Positions 44,060 through 53,376 of a stretch of DNA of 64,000 nucleotides are shown one piece after another. Each line of letters begins with the position of its first letter. Position 1 is the stretch's first letter. Location of the stretch: positions 1,116,001-1,180,000 of the forward strand of contig NZ_JAMGBC010000001.1 of assembly GCF_023516495.1 (NCBI RefSeq), written 5' to 3'. This DNA comes from Sphingomonas anseongensis (GTDB lineage Bacteria; Pseudomonadota; Alphaproteobacteria; Sphingomonadales; Sphingomonadaceae). A model generated the notes under the pieces. That model ran no database searches. It was not told the DNA's origin and worked only from the letters and a program-made list of their open reading frames with translations. A program made the position numbers and the translations under genes.

Positions 44060-44727
44060 GAGGCGGCCGCGGGCCGCGGCAGCGGGTCCGCACTGCCCGC
44101 AACCGCTCCGCTTCCTCGACGCGCTGGCTCGAGCGGCAGCTCAACGATCCCTATGTCCGCCGCGCCAGGGCCGAGAATTACCGAAGTCGCGCCGCGTACA
44201 AGCTTCTCGAGATCGACGAACGATTCGGGGTTCTCAAAGGCGTCACCGCGGTTATCGATCTCGGCATTGCTCCCGGCGGCTGGTCGCAGGTTGTCCGGCG
44301 GCGAATGCCACAGGCGAAAGTCGTCGGGATCGACCTCTTGCCGACCGACCCGATCGAGGGCGTCGAGATCCTCCAGATGGACTTCATGGACGATGAAGCG
44401 CCGGAGAAATTGAAGGCGGCGCTCGGCGGACCCGCGGACCTGGTGCTGTCAGACATGGCCGCGAACACTGTGGGTCATCCGCAGACCGACCATCTGCGGA
44501 CGATGGGTCTGGTCGAAGCCGGGCTGGAGTTTGCCAAGGAGGTCCTCCGCCCCGGCGGTGCCTATGTTGCCAAGGTTCTCGCCGGCGGCGCGGACAACAA
44601 CCTCGTCGCCGAGCTCAAACGGCACTTCACCGCGGTAAAGCACGCAAAGCCACCCGCGAGCCGCAAGGATTCGTCCGAATGGTATGTGATCGCCCAGGGA
44701 TTCAAGGGCGAACTGCCGAAGACTTGA
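44056..44727 (+). CDS. rlmE: 23S rRNA (uridine-2552 2'-O) methyltransferase
   Basis: 223 residues from GTG 44056. The FtsJ/RrmJ catalytic tetrad is visible: Lys in SRAAYKLLEID, Asp in DLVLSDMAAN, Lys in GAYVAKVLAGG and Glu in SSEWYVIAQG. The AdoMet loop is VIDLGIAPGGWSQVV. The N-terminal 30 residues are basic and Arg/Ser-rich, as in other alphaproteobacterial RlmE. It methylates the A-loop of 23S rRNA late in 50S assembly. Coupled to ppx; ends back to back with the DsbA-like gene. Confidence 0.94.
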   Translation: MRGGRGPRQRVRTARNRSASSTRWLERQLNDPYVRRARAENYRSRAAYKLLEIDERFGVLKGVTAVIDLGIAPGGWSQVVRRRMPQAKVVGIDLLPTDPIEGVEILQMDFMDDEAPEKLKAALGGPADLVLSDMAANTVGHPQTDHLRTMGLVEAGLEFAKEVLRPGGAYVAKVLAGGADNNLVAELKRHFTAVKHAKPPASRKDSSEWYVIAQGFKGELPKT

Positions 44728-45444
44728 TCAGGCTTTCGTTCGAGCGTCCGCGACGGCCTTCTTCAATTCCTCGTAGCTTACCGCGCTGTTGAACACCCGG
44801 TCGCCGATCACGAACAGCGGCGTGCCCGTAGCGCCGAGCTGTCCGGCCAGCTGGAAATTCTTCTTCAGCTCCGCTTCGATGTCGGCGCTCGCCGGCGGCT
44901 GAGAAGCGAGACCGGCAGCGTCGCTTGCGGTCGCAAGCGTTTCCGGGCTCGGCCTTCCGGCAGCCCACAACGCATCGTGGAACTGGACGAACCGTCCGGC
45001 CTTCGACGCTGCGAGGGAAAGCCGAGCCGCGTTGACGCTTTCGGGACCGAGGATCGGAAGCTCGCGATAGACGACGCGGAGCCCCTTATCCTCCTGAAGC
45101 AACTGCTCGAGCGCGGGGTTGCTCGCCTTGCAATAGGGGCAGGCGTAATCGAAGAATTCGACCAGCGTGACGTCGGGCTTGCTCGCGCCCTTCCAGGAAG
45201 TTCCGAACGGCGTTTCGATCTCGGCGCGGTGCTGCGCTAGCACTGGCTGATATTGCTGGTCCCGGAGCGCCTGGCCGGCATCGACGAGGATTTGCGGGTC
45301 GGCCATCATCCCGGCGCGGACTATGCGCCCGCCGATCAGCTGAGGTGCTGCGAACAGCAGCAGCGCCGCCATCAGGACAGCTCCAACCACTCCACCCGAA
45401 ACCGCCGTTATGAAGCCGCCCGGGCCACTTCGTGGTTCTGTCAC
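44728..45444 (-). CDS. DsbA-family thiol:disulfide protein
   Basis: 238 residues from GTG 45444 (GTGA overlap with the M48 protease). Membrane anchor at about 14-35, then a thioredoxin fold with a helical insert. Active site CPYC in LVEFFDYACPYCKASNP (about 93-109), and cis-Pro in GATGTPLFVIGDRVF. The CPYC pair and layout match the DsbA/Com1-like family of alphaproteobacteria. It acts in the periplasm as an oxidant or isomerase. Co-transcribed with the protease. Confidence 0.87.
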   Translation of the reverse strand: MTEPRSGPGGFITAVSGGVVGAVLMAALLLFAAPQLIGGRIVRAGMMADPQILVDAGQALRDQQYQPVLAQHRAEIETPFGTSWKGASKPDVTLVEFFDYACPYCKASNPALEQLLQEDKGLRVVYRELPILGPESVNAARLSLAASKAGRFVQFHDALWAAGRPSPETLATASDAAGLASQPPASADIEAELKKNFQLAGQLGATGTPLFVIGDRVFNSAVSYEELKKAVADARTKA

Positions 45445-46832
45445 TTGTCCTTCTTTTCTTCGTACTTCTTGTCTTTTTTCACCAGCTCGGCGCGCGACAC
45501 CATGGCGATGTCCTGCGCCCGAAGATAGTCCGGCGATCCTGCCGGAATGCTCTTCATCGCCGCCTGGGCGCTCGACAGTGCGAGCTTCGGGTCGCCCTCG
45601 AGATTGCTTCGCTCCGCGGTCGCAAGCGCGGCCCGCCCGTAATCGCCTTCCTGGTCGTAGATGATCCCGAGCTGGTACCAGGCGAACGGATTGTCATTGT
45701 CGCGGCTGACCGCCTCCTTGAGCACCTGCTTGGCCTCGCCGTAATTCTGGGTCTTCTCGGTCGCGATCAAGGCGTGGCCGAGCATCGCGGCGATCAGCGG
45801 CGCCTCGCCGGATTTCTTGGTGGCTTCGCGAAGCGGCGCAATCGCGTCCGCCGGCTTGCCAGTCTCCAGCAGGATCTGGCCCTTCAGCTCCAGGAAATAG
45901 GGATCGTCGGGCGCCGTCGCGAGCAAGGCATCAGCTTCCTTCAGCGCTTTGTCCGGATAGCCGCCGAGATGATAAGCATAGGCCCTCGCGTAATGGGCGG
46001 GGACGCTTTCGTCGCTTTCCGGATATTTGATCACCGCCTGCTTGGGATCGACGAAGCCGGTCAGCTTGGCCTTCACCCGCTGGAAGCGCGCGTCGAGAGC
46101 CGCGTCGACCGGCTTGTTCCACGACGGGTCGTTCTTGAGCTTCTGCTCGAGCGCCTGGATCCGCTCGGTCGAAAGCGGGTGGGTGCGATCGTAGCTATCG
46201 GTGTCGTAGACTGCGAGGCGGTATTCCTGGTTCTGGAGCTTGCCGAAGAATTCGAGCATCCCCTTGCCGGAGACTCCCGCCTTCGACAGGTAGCTCGCGC
46301 CCGCTGCGTCGGCGGTGCTTTCCTGGGTGCGGCTGAACGACAGGAACTTGCCGAGCGCAGCCCGCTGCCCGGCCATCATCACGCCCATCCCCGCTTCGCC
46401 CGCGCCAGCCGCGATCGCGATTGCACCGAGGATCATGGTGGCGATGGTGATTCCCGTCGCCTGCCCGACCCCCTGCTGGAGCCTGATCGAATGCCCTCCG
46501 GCTACGTGCCCGAGCTCGTGCGCGATCACGCCCTGGAGCTGGTTCACATTGTCGGTGGCGAGGATCAGCCCCGACTGGATGTACACCGTCTGGCCGGTAG
46601 CGACGAAGGCGTTGATCTCCGGATCGTTGAGAAGCTCGACGTGAACGCTCGTCGGGTCGAGGTTCGCCGCCTGGACCAGCGGCACCGCCAGGTCGTGGAA
46701 GAGATGCTCCGTCTCCGTGTCGCGGAGCGTCGATGGTCCAGAGTCCGCGGCGGCCGCCGGCCTTGCGACCGACAGCGTCAGTAGAAGCGCCATCATCAAG
46801 AAGCGCGTCAGCCGGGACAGCGCGGAGGTCAT
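45441..46832 (-). CDS. M48 metalloprotease with TPR repeats (BepA-like)
   Basis: 463 residues from ATG 46832; a longer upstream frame is rejected because the signal peptide (about 8-32, ending ARPAAA) starts here. Zinc site: GVIAHELGHVAGGH (HExxH near 105), third ligand in ESTADAAGASYLSKAG. Helical TPR repeats fill the C-terminal half (from about 270: YARAYAYHLGGYPDKALKEA and later repeats). This is the layout of BepA/YfgC, a periplasmic protease and chaperone for outer membrane proteins such as LptD. The last 12 residues are Lys/Glu-rich. Confidence 0.88.
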   Translation of the reverse strand: MTSALSRLTRFLMMALLLTLSVARPAAAADSGPSTLRDTETEHLFHDLAVPLVQAANLDPTSVHVELLNDPEINAFVATGQTVYIQSGLILATDNVNQLQGVIAHELGHVAGGHSIRLQQGVGQATGITIATMILGAIAIAAGAGEAGMGVMMAGQRAALGKFLSFSRTQESTADAAGASYLSKAGVSGKGMLEFFGKLQNQEYRLAVYDTDSYDRTHPLSTERIQALEQKLKNDPSWNKPVDAALDARFQRVKAKLTGFVDPKQAVIKYPESDESVPAHYARAYAYHLGGYPDKALKEADALLATAPDDPYFLELKGQILLETGKPADAIAPLREATKKSGEAPLIAAMLGHALIATEKTQNYGEAKQVLKEAVSRDNDNPFAWYQLGIIYDQEGDYGRAALATAERSNLEGDPKLALSSAQAAMKSIPAGSPDYLRAQDIAMVSRAELVKKDKKYEEKKDK

Positions 46833-46923
46833 CGCCCCGCCTTCACACCCTGGAAGTGAACCCGCGATGAAAGCATCCGCACACCGCCATGCCGCGAGCA
46901 TGGCGGGCCGGATGCTTTCGCCA

Positions 46924-49416
46924 CTAGCCGAACGTCCTCTGCCACCAACCGCTGCGCGGCTTTCCGGGCGTCTCGTCGCCATTCTGGTCGTTGTCGGCGG
47001 CGGGAAGCTGTGCCGGCGCGGAACCCTCCGCAGCTTCCACCGGCTCGGCCGCCTTCTTGCGGCTCCGCTTGGGCTTGGCCTCGGTTTTCGTCTCCGCCGG
47101 GGGAGCGTCTGCCGGGGCAGGCTCGGGAGCCTCGACGGGGGCGGTTGCCGCTGCCTTCCGGCGGCGCTTCGGCTTCTCGGGCTGCGGCTCGGGAGCGGCT
47201 TCGGTCTCGGCGATCGGCTGCTCCTCGTCGACCGGCGTTTCGATCATCGGAGAGCTGTCCGGCTGGATCTCGCCGGCAGCCTCACCCTTGGGCTTGCGGC
47301 GGCGGCGCGGCCTCTTCGGCTTGTCTTCGCCTTGATCCTCAGCCGCGGGTTCGGCGCCAGCTTCAGGCGCTTCGTCCAGGGGCTCGTCGGGCGTGCCGGT
47401 CTCTTCGATCGGTGGCGGAACCTCGTCGGCCGGGATGCTTCCCTCGGCGCCTCCGCGGCGGCGGCCGCGTCCTCCGCGCCTGCGGCGGCGGCGCTTGCGA
47501 CCTCCCCGCTCCTGTCCCTCGCCCTCTTCGCCGTTTTCGTGATCGCGGCGCTCTCCGCGCGGCTGACGCTCCTCGCGCTCCTCCCGCTCTTCGTCCTCAT
47601 CCTCATCGAGAATCTCGTCGAGCTCGTCCTCGTCCTCTTCGACGCTCTGCGGAGCGCGAGCGATCGGCTCGACCGGCACGGGCTTGGGCCCGGAACTTTC
47701 GACCGCCATCTTCGCGCCCTCGAAGCTCTCGTCGATCGCGATTTCGACGAACACCCCATAGCGCGCTTCGATCTCGGCGAGCTCGGAGCGCTTCTTGTTG
47801 AGGACGTAGACGGCGGCATCGCGGCCGGCGCGCAGGACGACCCGCTCGCCGCGGCCGCGGGCGGCCTCGTCCTCGATGAAGCGAAGTGCCGACAGGCCCG
47901 CCGACGAAGCGGTGCGCATCAGCCCCGTTCCCTCGCAATGCGGGCAAGGCTTGGTCGAGGCTTCGAGGACTCCGGTGCGGAGCCGCTGGCGGCTCATCTC
48001 CATCAGGCCGAAGCTCGAGATCCGTCCGACCTGAATCCGCGCCCGGTCGTTCCTCAGCGCGTCCTTCATCGCCTTCTCGACCTTACGGACGTGGCTCGAC
48101 TGCTCCATGTCAATGAAGTCGATCACGATGAGGCCGGCCATGTCGCGGAGCCGAAGCTGGCGGGCGATTTCCTGCGCAGCCTCGAGGTTCGTCATGAAGG
48201 CCGTCTGCTCGATATTGTGCTCGCGGGTGGAGCGGCCCGAGTTGATGTCGATAGACACCAAGGCCTCGGTCGGGTTGATGACGAGGTAGCCACCGGACTT
48301 CAGCTGGACGACCGGCTGGTACATTGCGGAAAGCTGGTCCTCGGCCCCCGCCCGCTGGAACAGCGGAGTCGATTCCGTGTGCTGCTTAACCCGCCGGACG
48401 TGGCTCGGCATCAGCAGCTTCATGAAGCCGCGCGCGGCCTTGTATCCTTCCTCGCCCTCGACGATCACCTCGTCGATGTCGCGGTTGTACAGGTCGCGGA
48501 TCGCCCGCTTGATGAGGTCGCTGTCGCGATAGATGAGCGCTGGAGCGGTGCTGGTCAGGGTCTTCTCGCGAATCTCGTCCCAAAGTCGCGCGAGATAGTC
48601 GAAGTCGCGCTTGATCTCGGTCTTGGTCCGCTGGAGCCCGGCGGTGCGGACGATCAGGCCCATCGTCTTGGGCAGGTTGAGGTCGCCCATGATCGACTTC
48701 AGCCGCTTGCGGTCGGCGCCGTTGGAAATCTTCCGGCTGATTCCGCCGCCATGCGACGTGTTGGGCATCAGCACGCAATAGCGCCCGGCAAGGCTGAGAT
48801 AGGTGGTCAGCGCGGCGCCCTTGTTGCCGCGCTCTTCCTTGACGACCTGGACAAGCAACACCTGGCGGCGCTGGATCACGTCCTGGATCTTGTAGCGGCG
48901 GCGGAGATTCTGGCGCTTGCGCCTCAGCTCGTCAGCGGCGGATTCGTCGACCGGCGAGCGCGAAGATTCGGTCCCGGCCTCCACCGCCGCATCGCCGTTC
49001 GAACCGTTCTCGTCCTGGTCCTCGTCCTCACGGTCCTGGTCGAGCTCGCGATCCTCGTCATGATCCTGCTCTTCGGCGGAATCGTAACTGTCGCCCTCGT
49101 CGGCGCGAAGCCGCTCTTCCTCGGCCGCGTGCTCGGCTTCTTCCTTGAGAAGCGCGTCTCGGTCGGCCTTGGGGATCTGGTAATAATCGGGATGGATTTC
49201 GCTGAAGGCGAGGAAGCCGTGGCGGTTGCCGCCATAGTCGATGAACGCCGCCTGGAGCGACGGTTCAACCCTGGTTACCTTGGCGAGATAGATATTTCCT
49301 TTGAGCTGCTTGTGCTCTGCGGATTCGAAATCAAACTCCTCGATCCGGTTTCCCTTGACGACGGCGACCCGGGTTTCCTCCGGGTGGCGCGCATCGATCA
49401 GCATGCGCATTGACAT
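46924..49416 (-). CDS. rne: Ribonuclease E
   Basis: 830 residues from ATG 49416 (GGAGAG six bases upstream). Endonuclease scaffold of the degradosome. The S1 domain starts at about 20 (KGNIYLAKVTRVEPSLQAAF) and is interrupted by an acidic Asp/Glu insert at about 80-140. The catalytic core shows IVRTAGLQRT, the metal-binding INSGR and VIDFID stretches and the zinc link CPHCEGTG. After about residue 550 an Arg-rich, Pro/Glu/Ala-rich disordered scaffold follows with several RRRRR blocks and ends SGWWQRTFG, a likely conserved partner-binding peptide. It is divergent from the amidase gene. Confidence 0.94.
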   Translation of the reverse strand: MSMRMLIDARHPEETRVAVVKGNRIEEFDFESAEHKQLKGNIYLAKVTRVEPSLQAAFIDYGGNRHGFLAFSEIHPDYYQIPKADRDALLKEEAEHAAEEERLRADEGDSYDSAEEQDHDEDRELDQDREDEDQDENGSNGDAAVEAGTESSRSPVDESAADELRRKRQNLRRRYKIQDVIQRRQVLLVQVVKEERGNKGAALTTYLSLAGRYCVLMPNTSHGGGISRKISNGADRKRLKSIMGDLNLPKTMGLIVRTAGLQRTKTEIKRDFDYLARLWDEIREKTLTSTAPALIYRDSDLIKRAIRDLYNRDIDEVIVEGEEGYKAARGFMKLLMPSHVRRVKQHTESTPLFQRAGAEDQLSAMYQPVVQLKSGGYLVINPTEALVSIDINSGRSTREHNIEQTAFMTNLEAAQEIARQLRLRDMAGLIVIDFIDMEQSSHVRKVEKAMKDALRNDRARIQVGRISSFGLMEMSRQRLRTGVLEASTKPCPHCEGTGLMRTASSAGLSALRFIEDEAARGRGERVVLRAGRDAAVYVLNKKRSELAEIEARYGVFVEIAIDESFEGAKMAVESSGPKPVPVEPIARAPQSVEEDEDELDEILDEDEDEEREEREERQPRGERRDHENGEEGEGQERGGRKRRRRRRGGRGRRRGGAEGSIPADEVPPPIEETGTPDEPLDEAPEAGAEPAAEDQGEDKPKRPRRRRKPKGEAAGEIQPDSSPMIETPVDEEQPIAETEAAPEPQPEKPKRRRKAAATAPVEAPEPAPADAPPAETKTEAKPKRSRKKAAEPVEAAEGSAPAQLPAADNDQNGDETPGKPRSGWWQRTFG

Positions 49417-49821
49417 TGAAAACTCTCCGGGCGCGGCCGCTGCGTCGAAGCGACTGCGGGCGCGCCATTGACTGGGCTGGCTCAAGCGGGTGTCGGCCGC
49501 TGAAGCCGGCGGATGTTATGAAAACCGTGTCTGCTGCGCGCGCCGATCCCGCTTCACTTGCGGAATAGCCGCCCCGCAGCTCAGACTTGAGCAGGCGGGG
49601 GGGGAAAAGAGGCGTCATGCAGCGTCAACCTGTGTGAGGCCGCGTTCCGGATTGGGCGCGGCGCGACCCTGCGGCATTGGGAGGCCGAGGATTCAAGCCG
49701 GTTAGCATCGCTGCAGGCCCGCCGCAACAAAGTTGCTTCGACGGTTCGAGTTTAACGCTAAGTAGCTGTTAACCATGAAGTCGTGATAAACAGCGTCAAA
49801 TCGGCGCCGTCCGGAGACCAG
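49417..49821. other. 405-bp divergent region between rne and the amidase
   Basis: No credible coding frame. The rne leader is long, as is usual for this self-regulated gene, and contains a run of nine G (about 49592-49600). Near the amidase, GTTTAACGC and TGTTAACCATG (about 49749-49773) include TTAACCAT, a half-site like that of CtrA, but the TTAA-N7-TTAA spacing is not met. Nothing else is evident. Confidence 0.4.
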
Positions 49822-50688
49822 ATGCAAGCGCGTTGGAGCAGCAAGCGGATTATCGCAGGGGCGGGCGCGACATGCGCCGGCGCCGCGATCCTGCTCGCGC
49901 TCGGCGGAGCGGCCGCTGCCGGCGGTGGGTCTGATTATGGCCCGAACGGCGTGACGGTCACCCTCCCCTCGCCTGCCGAGAACGTCAGGATCATCGAAGG
50001 GCGGACGCCTGGCCGTCCGCTGGTCCTGATCGATCCCGGTCATGGCGGCCAGGATCCCGGCGCGACATCGGTGACGGGCGAAGTGAAGGAAAAGCAGCTG
50101 ACCCTTCAGCTTGCGCTCGAGCTTCGCGACAAGCTTGCGAGCGACGGTCGCGTGCGCATCGCGATGACCCGCGAAAGCGACCGTTACCTGACCCTCGACC
50201 AGCGCTCCGCGCTCGCTCGCCGCATCGGCGCCAGCCTCTACGTCTCGCTGCACATGGACAGCGCCCCCAACCCGCTTGCACGCGGGGCGAGCGTCTATTC
50301 CCTGTCCGACGTTGCCTCCGATGCCGAAGCCGAGCGCGTGGCCCGGTCCGAGAATAGCGCGCTGGCCCGCGCTGCCGGTTCCGACGGCTCGATCCGGGCG
50401 ATCCTTTCGGACCTGGTGCTTCGAAGCCAGATGACCGCGTCTGCCAATCTCGCCGAACGGCTGGTCCGCAACTCGAGCGGCCGCTTTGAGCTAAGGCCGC
50501 AGCCGCATCGCTTCGCCAATTTCTACGTCCTTCGAAGCGCCGGGGTGCCCGCGGTGCTGTTCGAGGCCGGCTACATCAGCAATGTCGACGACGAGGCGCT
50601 GCTTCGCACGCCCGAGCAGCGCACGCGCATCGTCGCCGCCCTCGCTCATGCGATCGAGGCCGACGTCGCCGCCCGATCGCTTCGCTAA
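49822..50688 (+). CDS. N-acetylmuramoyl-L-alanine amidase (Amidase_3)
   Basis: 288 residues from ATG 49822 (GGAG seven bases upstream; GTG 49783 in frame is less likely). Signal peptide or anchor at about 10-36. Amidase_3 zinc motifs: VLIDPGHGGQDPGA (His and then Glu in EVKEKQLTL), SLHMDSAP with the second His, and the catalytic Glu in VLFEAGYISN. Cleaves the MurNAc-L-Ala bond to split septal wall. The AMIN targeting domain of AmiC is missing. PBP1A follows 45 bases later and is probably co-transcribed. Confidence 0.92.
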   Translation: MQARWSSKRIIAGAGATCAGAAILLALGGAAAAGGGSDYGPNGVTVTLPSPAENVRIIEGRTPGRPLVLIDPGHGGQDPGATSVTGEVKEKQLTLQLALELRDKLASDGRVRIAMTRESDRYLTLDQRSALARRIGASLYVSLHMDSAPNPLARGASVYSLSDVASDAEAERVARSENSALARAAGSDGSIRAILSDLVLRSQMTASANLAERLVRNSSGRFELRPQPHRFANFYVLRSAGVPAVLFEAGYISNVDDEALLRTPEQRTRIVAALAHAIEADVAARSLR

Positions 50689-50733
50689 GCCTTTCCGCAA
50701 TCGGCGGAAGCCGCTAGACGGTCGCCGAAGCCC

Positions 50734-53340
50734 ATGAAATTCGAACGCTTGTCGACCCCCAACCTGCCGTTGCCCGACCTCGTCGCCTTCAACCGGCGGG
50801 TTCACACCTACGTCGACCCCTGGTTCGAGCGGCGGTGGGTGAAGCGGCTTGCGATCGTCGGCGCGATCCTCTTCACGATATTCGGCGGAGTCTGGCTCTA
50901 TTTCGCCACCGGCTTGCCCTCGTCGGAGAGCCTTCTTGCCTACCAGCCGCCGCTTCCTACTAACATCCGCAGCTATGACGGCGATCCGGTCCAGACGTTC
51001 GCTCGCGAGCGCCGGGTGAACTTGTCCTACGACGAAATACCGCCCGTCGTCGTCAACGCGTTCGTTTCGGCCGAGGACAAGACCTTCTTCCGGCACCACG
51101 GGATCGACTATCCCGGCTTGTTCGGCGCCGTGGGCGATTTCGCGGTCAAGAGCGTCACCGGAGGCGGGCGCGCTCGCGGCGGATCTACGATCACGCAGCA
51201 GGTGGCGAAGAACCTGCTCAAGGACAGCAGCTACAATATCGGTCGAAAGATCCGCGAGGCGATCCTTGCCTTCCGGCTGGAATCTGCGCTGTCCAAGCAG
51301 CAGATCCTCGAGCTCTACCTCAACCAGATATTCCTCGGCCGGAATGCCTATGGCGTCCAGGCGGCCGCGCGGGCCTATTTCGACAAGGATATCGGCGACC
51401 TGACGCTCCCTGAGGCGGCTTATCTCGCCGTTCTTCCCAAGGCACCGTCCAATTACGACCCGGAGCGGGCGACCACGCGTGCGCTCGATCGCCGCAACTA
51501 CGTGCTGCGCGAAATGTCGCACAACGGCTACATCAGCGAGGACCAGTGGCGCTCTGCCGCGGCGACCCCGCTCGGGACCATCCGCTACGGCACCGGCCAC
51601 CACTTCCTCGACATGGGCGGCTATTACATGGAGGAGGTCCGAAGGGAGCTTCTCAAGCGCTTCGGAGAGACCGAGAAGGACGGGCCGAACAGCGTCTATT
51701 CGGGAGGCCTGTGGGTTCGCACCTCCGTCAATCCGGTCATGCAGGCAGCCGCGGCGGACGCGCTTCGCGAAGGTTTGGCGACGTTCGACGGCGGACGCGG
51801 CTGGCGCGACCTCGGGCTGAACGTCAATCCGAAGGGCGATTGGGCTTCCGAGCTCGACCGGACTCCGGTCGGCACGGGCTTCCCCGACTGGCGCAAGGCC
51901 GTCGTCCTGTCGAAGGATTCGGGCTCCGCGGAGATCGGCTTCGCCAATGGAGAAAAGGGCACGCTTTCCGCGTCGGCTGCATCCATGCCGAAGGTCGGCG
52001 GGGGCGGATCGGCCTTCAGCAACTTCCGTCCTGGAATGGTGATCGTCGTCAAGGACAATGGTGGCGGGAGTTACGTCCTTCGCTCGATCCCCCGCGTATC
52101 GGGGGGAATGCTCGCCCAGGAAGTGCACACCGGCCGCGTCCTCGCGATGCAGGGCGGTTTTGACGTCGTCGGCTCGTCCTACAACCGCGCGACCCAGGCG
52201 CTTCGCCAGCCGGGCTCGGCGTTCAAGCCGCTTGTCTATGTGACGGGACTTGAGAACGGCTTCACCCCGGCGACGATCGAGGTCGATGCCCCCTTCTGCA
52301 TCTGGCAGGGTGCCGGCCTCGGCAACAAGTGCTTCACCAACTTCGACCATCGCTACGCGGGCCCGCACACCATGCGCTGGGGCCTCGAGCAGTCGCGCAA
52401 CCTGATGACGGTCCGTGCAGCCTCCCAGATCGGCATGGCGAAGATCACCGACACCGCGCGCAAGCTCGGCGTGGGCGACTATCCCAATTACCTGTCGATC
52501 GCTCTGGGTGCCGGCGACACGACAGTCGCACGCCTGGTCAACGCCTATGCCATCCTCGCCAATCAGGGACGGTCGGTCACTCCGACGATCATCGATTATG
52601 TCCAGGACCGCAGCGGCAAGGTCATCTACCGCGCCGACAACCGATGCGCGATCATGCAGCGCTGCAACGCTGCCGACTGGGACGGCAAGCCGATGCCGCG
52701 CCCGCCGCTGAGGACGAAGCAGCTGCTCGACCCGATGGCCGCATTCCAGATGGTGCATGTCATGGAAGGCGTGATCCTTCGCGGCACGGCGACCATTTTG
52801 CGTGACCTCGACCGGCCGCTGTTCGGAAAGACTGGCACCACCAATGGACCGACCAATGTGTGGTTCGTGGGCGGCACTCCGGACATCGTCGCCGGAGTTT
52901 ACCTCGGCTACGACCAGCCGCGGCCGATGGGGGCCTGGGCTCAGGGCGGCCGGATCGCCGCTCCGGTGTGGAAGCAATGGGCAAAGACCGCGCTGAAGGA
53001 CCAGCCGAAAGTACCGTTCGTCGCTCCGCCGGGAATCCGCTGGGTCAGGATCGACCGCGCCAGCGGCAAGCGAGTCTACGGCGTCTTCCCGACAGATGTG
53101 GACCCGAAGTCGCCCGTCATCTGGGAAGCGTTCCAGCCGCAGACGGAGCCGAGGCGGAGCTTCCGGCATCGCCATGGCGTGGATGCCGAGACTGCCGAGG
53201 GCGAAGAGCCGCCGGGCGTGGTCCGCCGCCCTTCGGTCGCTCGCCCCTCACAACAACCGAGCTACCAAGCGCCGGCGCCGGTCTCGCCGTACCAGGCGCC
53301 GCAACCGACACCCTTGCAAAACACCGCCGCCGCTCACTAG
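50734..53340 (+). CDS. mrcA: Penicillin-binding protein 1A (bifunctional)
   Basis: 868 residues. A membrane helix at about 38-60, then a family 51 glycosyltransferase (about 80-260: AFVSAEDKTFFRHHGIDYPG holds the catalytic Glu, RGGSTITQQVAKNLL and RKIREAILAFRLE follow). The transpeptidase has SAFKPLVY with the nucleophile (RQPGSAFKP), SRN in LEQSRNLMTV and KTGTT near the end. The OB-like domain between them fits PBP1a. The last 80 residues are Pro/Gln/Arg-rich. It builds and cross-links glycan in the periplasm. Confidence 0.95.
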   Translation: MKFERLSTPNLPLPDLVAFNRRVHTYVDPWFERRWVKRLAIVGAILFTIFGGVWLYFATGLPSSESLLAYQPPLPTNIRSYDGDPVQTFARERRVNLSYDEIPPVVVNAFVSAEDKTFFRHHGIDYPGLFGAVGDFAVKSVTGGGRARGGSTITQQVAKNLLKDSSYNIGRKIREAILAFRLESALSKQQILELYLNQIFLGRNAYGVQAAARAYFDKDIGDLTLPEAAYLAVLPKAPSNYDPERATTRALDRRNYVLREMSHNGYISEDQWRSAAATPLGTIRYGTGHHFLDMGGYYMEEVRRELLKRFGETEKDGPNSVYSGGLWVRTSVNPVMQAAAADALREGLATFDGGRGWRDLGLNVNPKGDWASELDRTPVGTGFPDWRKAVVLSKDSGSAEIGFANGEKGTLSASAASMPKVGGGGSAFSNFRPGMVIVVKDNGGGSYVLRSIPRVSGGMLAQEVHTGRVLAMQGGFDVVGSSYNRATQALRQPGSAFKPLVYVTGLENGFTPATIEVDAPFCIWQGAGLGNKCFTNFDHRYAGPHTMRWGLEQSRNLMTVRAASQIGMAKITDTARKLGVGDYPNYLSIALGAGDTTVARLVNAYAILANQGRSVTPTIIDYVQDRSGKVIYRADNRCAIMQRCNAADWDGKPMPRPPLRTKQLLDPMAAFQMVHVMEGVILRGTATILRDLDRPLFGKTGTTNGPTNVWFVGGTPDIVAGVYLGYDQPRPMGAWAQGGRIAAPVWKQWAKTALKDQPKVPFVAPPGIRWVRIDRASGKRVYGVFPTDVDPKSPVIWEAFQPQTEPRRSFRHRHGVDAETAEGEEPPGVVRRPSVARPSQQPSYQAPAPVSPYQAPQPTPLQNTAAAH

Positions 53341-53376
53341 TCCGGCAATCGCACAGCTGAAGAAAGACGGACGATC

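Noticed and set aside
46924-49416. Long open frames antisense to rne and other dcw genes.
   Set aside because: High GC with biased third positions keeps shadow frames open; they show repetitive Arg/Ala/Gly composition and no family motif.
49745-49775. TTAACGC...TTAACC near the amidase suggested a CtrA site.
   Set aside because: The two TTAA elements are 13 bases apart rather than 7.
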